NCBI GenBank assembly: GCA_003243445.1
Contig: QFQQ01000002.1
Coordinates: 62,001-126,000, forward strand
Source of the DNA: Citrobacter freundii
GTDB lineage: Bacteria > Bacteroidota > Bacteroidia > Chitinophagales > Chitinophagaceae
Reading direction: 5' to 3'
Length of the DNA: 64,000 nt
Position 1 is the first letter of the stretch. Every line of letters begins with the position of its first letter. The position numbers were made by a program, and so were the translations under genes. Shown here in pieces: positions 60,611-64,000 of this stretch. The notes beneath the pieces are model-generated. The model was not told where the DNA came from. It ran no database searches and saw only the letters and a list, made by a program, of their open reading frames with translations.

Positions 60611-61381
60611 CTATTTTTTTCCATACAACAGCAATCGCTTGAACGCATAGATTGCAGGAAAATTCCTGAACGCATCCCTGATCCTGCTTTTATACGCCTC
60701 AATAAACTCCTCCTCTTCCTCCTCTTTCATTCTTTCCAGATAGGGTATCAGCGCAGAACCCGAGATAAAGTCAAACAGCTTTTCTTCGCTGTCGGCAATG
60801 ATCGGATACACTTTCTGAATGAGCTGGATATCACTCAGGCCATGTTCAAACATGATCTGTGCATACTGATCGATACTTAATAAAGGAGATTCCCGTTTCC
60901 AGCCTTTGAGATAATCAACAAAAGGCCTTTCGCCTGCAAGATCTGTCAATAGTCTGTTCAGCACGTTTTCTTTCTGCACCGGCATCTGAATAGCAAGTTG
61001 ACCTTCATCACTCAATAAGCCGATCAATTGCGGAAACAATTTTTCATGATCATTTGACCACTGAAGGGCAGCATTACTGAAAATAAGATCCCAGCGCTGG
61101 GCTTTACGGGAAGAAATAAAATCCTCTACAGTTGCCTGTTCAAAACGCAGGTTGCTGCTTTCGAATTCCCGGCTTTTTGCCAGCATTTCAGGTGAAGGAT
61201 CGATGCCAAGAAAGCTGGCATCGGGAAATCTTTCCGAAAGGATCTTTGTTTGCTCGCCGGTACCGCATCCTATATCCACACAGTTTTCAAGGCCGCCGGG
61301 AGTGATCAGGTCAGCAAGATCAAAAAATGGCTTGTAACGGATATTTTTGAACTGATTGTATTTATCGGGATCCCAGGGCAT
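60611..61381 (-). CDS. tam: Trans-aconitate 2-methyltransferase-like enzyme
   Basis: A 256-residue SAM-dependent methyltransferase. Motif I is VDIGCGTGEQTKIL, preceded by MPWDPDKYNQFKNIRYKPF, the usual Tam N-terminus (W(D/N)P..Y). Later IFSNAALQWSNDHEKLFPQL and GQLAIQMPVQ match the Tam family. Tam methylates trans-aconitate, a toxic by-product of aconitase; activity here is inferred from similarity. The next gene upstream is an AraC regulator, 16 nt away and on the same strand. Confidence 0.85.
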   Translation of the reverse strand: MPWDPDKYNQFKNIRYKPFFDLADLITPGGLENCVDIGCGTGEQTKILSERFPDASFLGIDPSPEMLAKSREFESSNLRFEQATVEDFISSRKAQRWDLIFSNAALQWSNDHEKLFPQLIGLLSDEGQLAIQMPVQKENVLNRLLTDLAGERPFVDYLKGWKRESPLLSIDQYAQIMFEHGLSDIQLIQKVYPIIADSEEKLFDFISGSALIPYLERMKEEEEEEFIEAYKSRIRDAFRNFPAIYAFKRLLLYGKK

Positions 61382-61397
61382 GTCGTTTTATTTTTGA

Positions 61398-62213
61398 TTA
61401 TCGGTTTAATTGAGCCAGCAATTCGGTGGGCGCATAACCAAATTGTTTCTTGAATGCGAAAGAAAAATGAGACAGGTTTTCGAACCCTGTTTCGTAGCAA
61501 ACATCGATCGGTTTCTTTTTCTTCTCTACAAACTGATAATGCGCAAGCTCCAGTCTTTTCTTCGTAAGCCAGCGTTGTGGTGTTGTACTGAATGCTTTTT
61601 TAAAATCGCGCTTGAAGGTGGTCAGACTTCTTCCCGTAAGGTAGCCGAATTTTTCCATCGGGAGATTGAACATAAAATTCTTCTCCATGTAATCGACAAG
61701 ATCGATCTTACCGGGTTCTTCAAAATTTGCCAGGACCGTATCGATCTCTTTATCCAGGGTCCGGAGAATGCTGATCGCTTCTGTGATCTTAAGAGAAGCA
61801 ATATCAGCAGGAATATCTTTCATATCGAAATACGGGATCAGTGAAGCAAGGCAACTCTCCAGTAAAGGGTGATTGTTGAAGCTATAGATCTTCGACGCTT
61901 TCATTGCACCCGGTTTTACATTGCGTTTTATATAGAATTCCCTGAGCCGCTCCACTGACAAATGCATCACTACGGTCTTATGGGGCTGCCCGTCTTTGGG
62001 GTAATTAATGATCGTTGCCAGTTGATTTCTGGGGATCAGAAAGATGTCGCCTTTTTTGAAGAGATAAGTTGCGTCTGCCTGTATGATCTTTGTTTCGCCG
62101 GAAATGAACCATATCAGCATATGGTGTTCAAACATGATGTCTGATTTGAAAAAGCTGTCATCATAGCTGGACAGCTTTATATCTTCCGTTATATACTTGG
62201 CTTTATATTCCAT
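61398..62213 (-). CDS. AraC-family transcriptional regulator
   Basis: A 271-residue regulator with an N-terminal cupin-like domain (about 20-130; FLIPRNQLATIINYP) and an AraC-type C-terminal domain (about 175-271): EKFGYLTGRSLTTFKRDFKK and IDVCYETGFENLSHFSFAFK. The start at 62213 is chosen because it opens the conserved region and has a -7 box upstream; 35 further in-frame codons translate promoter DNA. It lies between the tam-like and SDR genes on the same strand and may regulate them. Confidence 0.88.
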   Translation of the reverse strand: MEYKAKYITEDIKLSSYDDSFFKSDIMFEHHMLIWFISGETKIIQADATYLFKKGDIFLIPRNQLATIINYPKDGQPHKTVVMHLSVERLREFYIKRNVKPGAMKASKIYSFNNHPLLESCLASLIPYFDMKDIPADIASLKITEAISILRTLDKEIDTVLANFEEPGKIDLVDYMEKNFMFNLPMEKFGYLTGRSLTTFKRDFKKAFSTTPQRWLTKKRLELAHYQFVEKKKKPIDVCYETGFENLSHFSFAFKKQFGYAPTELLAQLNR

Positions 62214-62254
62214 GATCCGTTTTTTGATGTTTCTTAAAAAGGAATATATAAATA

Positions 62255-62262
62255 CAAAAATA
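62255..62262 (-). promoter_or_regulatory. -7 promoter box of the AraC regulator
   Basis: The minus strand reads TATTTTTG, a perfect TAnnTTTG box, about 41 nt before the chosen start at 62213; it favours that start over one at 62318. Confidence 0.5.
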
Positions 62263-62292
62263 GAAAGTATCATAGATTTTGAAGGATAGGTT

Positions 62293-63021
62293 TCAAATCG
62301 ATTGGCCGCCGTCGACAAGAAAATTGGCCCCGGTGATAAATCCGGCTCCGTCGTCTGAAAGGAATACCACCATTTCCGCCACTTCTTCCGGCCTGCCTAA
62401 ACGGGAGAGCGGGATGCTGTTCACCAGTTGTGCTTCCAGTTTATCATCGAGGCCGATCTTGTGCATGATCTCCGTGGCGATCGGGCCCGGGCTGATCGTG
62501 TTAACGCGGATCTGGCGGTGAGCCAGTTCGAGCGCTGCTATCTTTACCATGGCATTGACGGCAGCCTTGCTTGCGGCGTATACCGATGCACTTTGCGGCG
62601 AGATAGTAGCGGATGTAGAGGAAAGGATGATCACCGAAGCCCGGTCATTCAGGGCCGGAACGAACTTGCTCAGCGTAAAATAAGCACCTTTGAAATTCAC
62701 GTTCATCACCTCATCAAACACCGTTTCCTGCATTGCTTCAATAGTTCCAAACCTGGTAATGCCCGCATTGATCAGCAATACATCCACTTTGCCAAACCTG
62801 ATGGCTACCGCTGAAACAAGATCTTCAATGTCAGACAGGCGGGATTGATCGGCGATCAGACCCGTCACCTGCAGTTCTGAAGCGGCTTTGTCCACCGCTT
62901 CTTTTCTTCTTCCCGTGATGATCACTGTAGCGCCTGCTTCTTTTAGTTTTTTTGCAGCTGCGTATCCGATGCCGCTGTTACCACCTGTGATAACAGCGAC
63001 TTTATCTTTGAGATTATACAT
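62293..63021 (-). CDS. Short-chain dehydrogenase/reductase
   Basis: A 242-residue classical SDR. The nucleotide-binding motif is TGGNSGIG (12-19), the conserved NAG follows as LLINAGI, and the catalytic set appears as S (VIILSSTSATISPQ) and YxxxK (YAASKAAV). The C-terminus contains GFITGANFLVDGGQSI. An oxidoreductase of unknown substrate, NADP-type or NAD-type undecided. It is adjacent to a second SDR and an AraC regulator on the same strand, forming a likely inducible cluster. Confidence 0.93.
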   Translation of the reverse strand: MYNLKDKVAVITGGNSGIGYAAAKKLKEAGATVIITGRRKEAVDKAASELQVTGLIADQSRLSDIEDLVSAVAIRFGKVDVLLINAGITRFGTIEAMQETVFDEVMNVNFKGAYFTLSKFVPALNDRASVIILSSTSATISPQSASVYAASKAAVNAMVKIAALELAHRQIRVNTISPGPIATEIMHKIGLDDKLEAQLVNSIPLSRLGRPEEVAEMVVFLSDDGAGFITGANFLVDGGQSI

Positions 63022-63039
63022 TGTTTGTGGTTTTACCGA

Positions 63040-64000
63040 TCAGTTGATATTAAAAGTCATACCGGTCATTTTTTCGCTCAACTCCCATAGTCTTTTTGCA
63101 TTTGTTTCATCTACCGAGTAAGCTTTTACACCCTCCGACATTTGCGCATCGGAGGCCATGCTGGTTATATCACAGTCGCTGCAATACACTCCACCGATCC
63201 CGTTCAGCTGCGGACTTGTTGCACACCAGACGGTGGTTGCTGCTCCCTGTGGGATAGTTTTTAAAGACGCGGCGACCTCAGGAAGGATATTGCCGGCTTC
63301 ATCACAATAACCCAGTTTGATGAACAGGTCAAGCGGTGCCTCCCTGCCTAATTCAGTGCCACCGATAGAGCCGGGGTGCAGCGAGTATGCACGTACGTTG
63401 GATGATCTTCCGCGAACATCCAGTTCGAGTGAAAAAAGGTTTACGGCGGTCTTCGATTGACCATATCCCTGCAGTGTCTCATATTCACGGTGCAGGAAAT
63501 TCGGATCATCAAAATCGAACGGGGCGAACTGATAGCCGTGCGAGGAAACATTCACCACCCTTGCCCCATCAGCACTCTTCAACGCGGGCCATAACCTGGC
63601 AGTAAGCTGAAAGACGGCGAGGTAATTTATAGCCAGCTGAGATTCTATTCCGCGTGCATCGCGGCGCAGAGGCACCCACATGATGCCGGCATTATTGATG
63701 AGTAAATGCAGCGGACGTCCTGACGCAAGGAATCTGGAAGCGAACTCATCCACAGATGCGGGATCGATCAAATCCATTGATTCAATTTCCACGTTTGAGA
63801 TCCCTTGCAGATTTCTCTTTGCTTTTTCCACGTCCCTTGCGGGAACGATCACCGTTGCACCTGCGGCGGCAAGAACCCTGGTTGTTTCCAGCCCGATACC
63901 GGTATTTCCGCCTGTCACGATAGCAACTTTTCCTGTAAGATCTATGCCTTTTATAACATCATTTGCTGTTGATTTCGCACTGAAACCAGTGTTGAGGGGC
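63040..64000 (-). CDS. Short-chain dehydrogenase, N-terminus beyond the window
   Basis: A long-form SDR, open at the window edge. Motifs are AIVTGGNTGIGLET, LLINNAGIMWVPLRRD, the catalytic VVNVSSHGYQFAPF and YGQSKTAVNLF (YxxxK). The C-terminal part with TTVWCATSPQL and GGVYCSDCDI resembles retinol-dehydrogenase/WW-domain-oxidoreductase-like SDRs of bacteria. The upstream frame continues to position 64000 as PLNTGFSAKSTANDVIKGID, a typical N-terminal lead, so the true start lies outside. It is transcribed before the second SDR, 18 nt away. Confidence 0.9.
   Translation of the reverse strand, partial: PLNTGFSAKSTANDVIKGIDLTGKVAIVTGGNTGIGLETTRVLAAAGATVIVPARDVEKAKRNLQGISNVEIESMDLIDPASVDEFASRFLASGRPLHLLINNAGIMWVPLRRDARGIESQLAINYLAVFQLTARLWPALKSADGARVVNVSSHGYQFAPFDFDDPNFLHREYETLQGYGQSKTAVNLFSLELDVRGRSSNVRAYSLHPGSIGGTELGREAPLDLFIKLGYCDEAGNILPEVAASLKTIPQGAATTVWCATSPQLNGIGGVYCSDCDITSMASDAQMSEGVKAYSVDETNAKRLWELSEKMTGMTFNIN

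Overview
The window looks like a Bacteroidota chromosome, most likely Chitinophagaceae or a close relative. The evidence is the type IX secretion/gliding genes gldK-gldL-gldM-gldN and gldB, a SusC/SusD pair beside an ECF sigma factor, a secreted esterase with a T9SS sorting domain, LytTR/LytS regulators, many lipobox lipoproteins, and -7 boxes of the Bacteroidota form TAnnTTTG. I place the family by gene content and style only; no database search was possible.

Layout. 1-2.4 kb: MoxR ATPase and the start of a DUF58 protein, with a nonsense-interrupted four-helix-bundle (S23-like) gene between them, then a small lipoprotein. 2.6-8 kb: nadE, gldB, apaG, icd. 8.1-13.2 kb: secreted esterase, SUI1-like factor, nadC, a DUF4783-like protein, gpmI. 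13.5-20.7 kb: ECF sigma factor, anchored beta-barrel protein, SusC, SusD. 21.1-28.8 kb: lipoprotein, uvrC, and the gldKLMN operon. 28.9-38.7 kb: YyaL-type thioredoxin protein, hemD, a DUF4271 protein, a BamA/TamA-like protein, hemW, a DUF4760-like protein, gpsA. 38.9-50 kb: efflux adaptor and TolC, amino-acid permease with a Cys/Met-type PLP enzyme, outer membrane protein, LytTR regulator with LytS-type kinase, CWC protein, MarC, OsmC. 50.4-64 kb: siderophore-interacting protein, two AraC regulators, M28 peptidase, a frameshifted FtsX-like permease, tRNA-Arg(CCG), an RprXY-like two-component pair, a TlpA/DUF3738 protein, a Tam-like methyltransferase and two short-chain dehydrogenases, the last running off the window.

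The most unusual content is between the genes. At least a dozen intergenic regions of about 90-535 bp carry two facing arms, each built from a degenerate 6-9 bp word. There are five word families: CGATG-type, GGACCGC-type, GGTTCCAGA-type, TTGCCTCCT-type and ATCTGCG-type. The arms are inverted relative to each other, usually begin within about 0-60 nt of a stop codon, and fall in convergent, tandem and divergent intervals. Several enclose a strong intrinsic terminator. One encloses the S23-like gene and fills the gap between moxR and the DUF58 gene almost to the base. I do not recognise a described family. They could be mobile or RNA-processed inserts related to the intervening sequences of 23S rRNA, or large mRNA-end hairpins. 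No such pair was seen after about 50.4 kb.

Two genes are broken as written: the four-helix-bundle gene (in-frame TAG) and the FtsX-like permease (frameshift). Either could be real decay or a sequence error.
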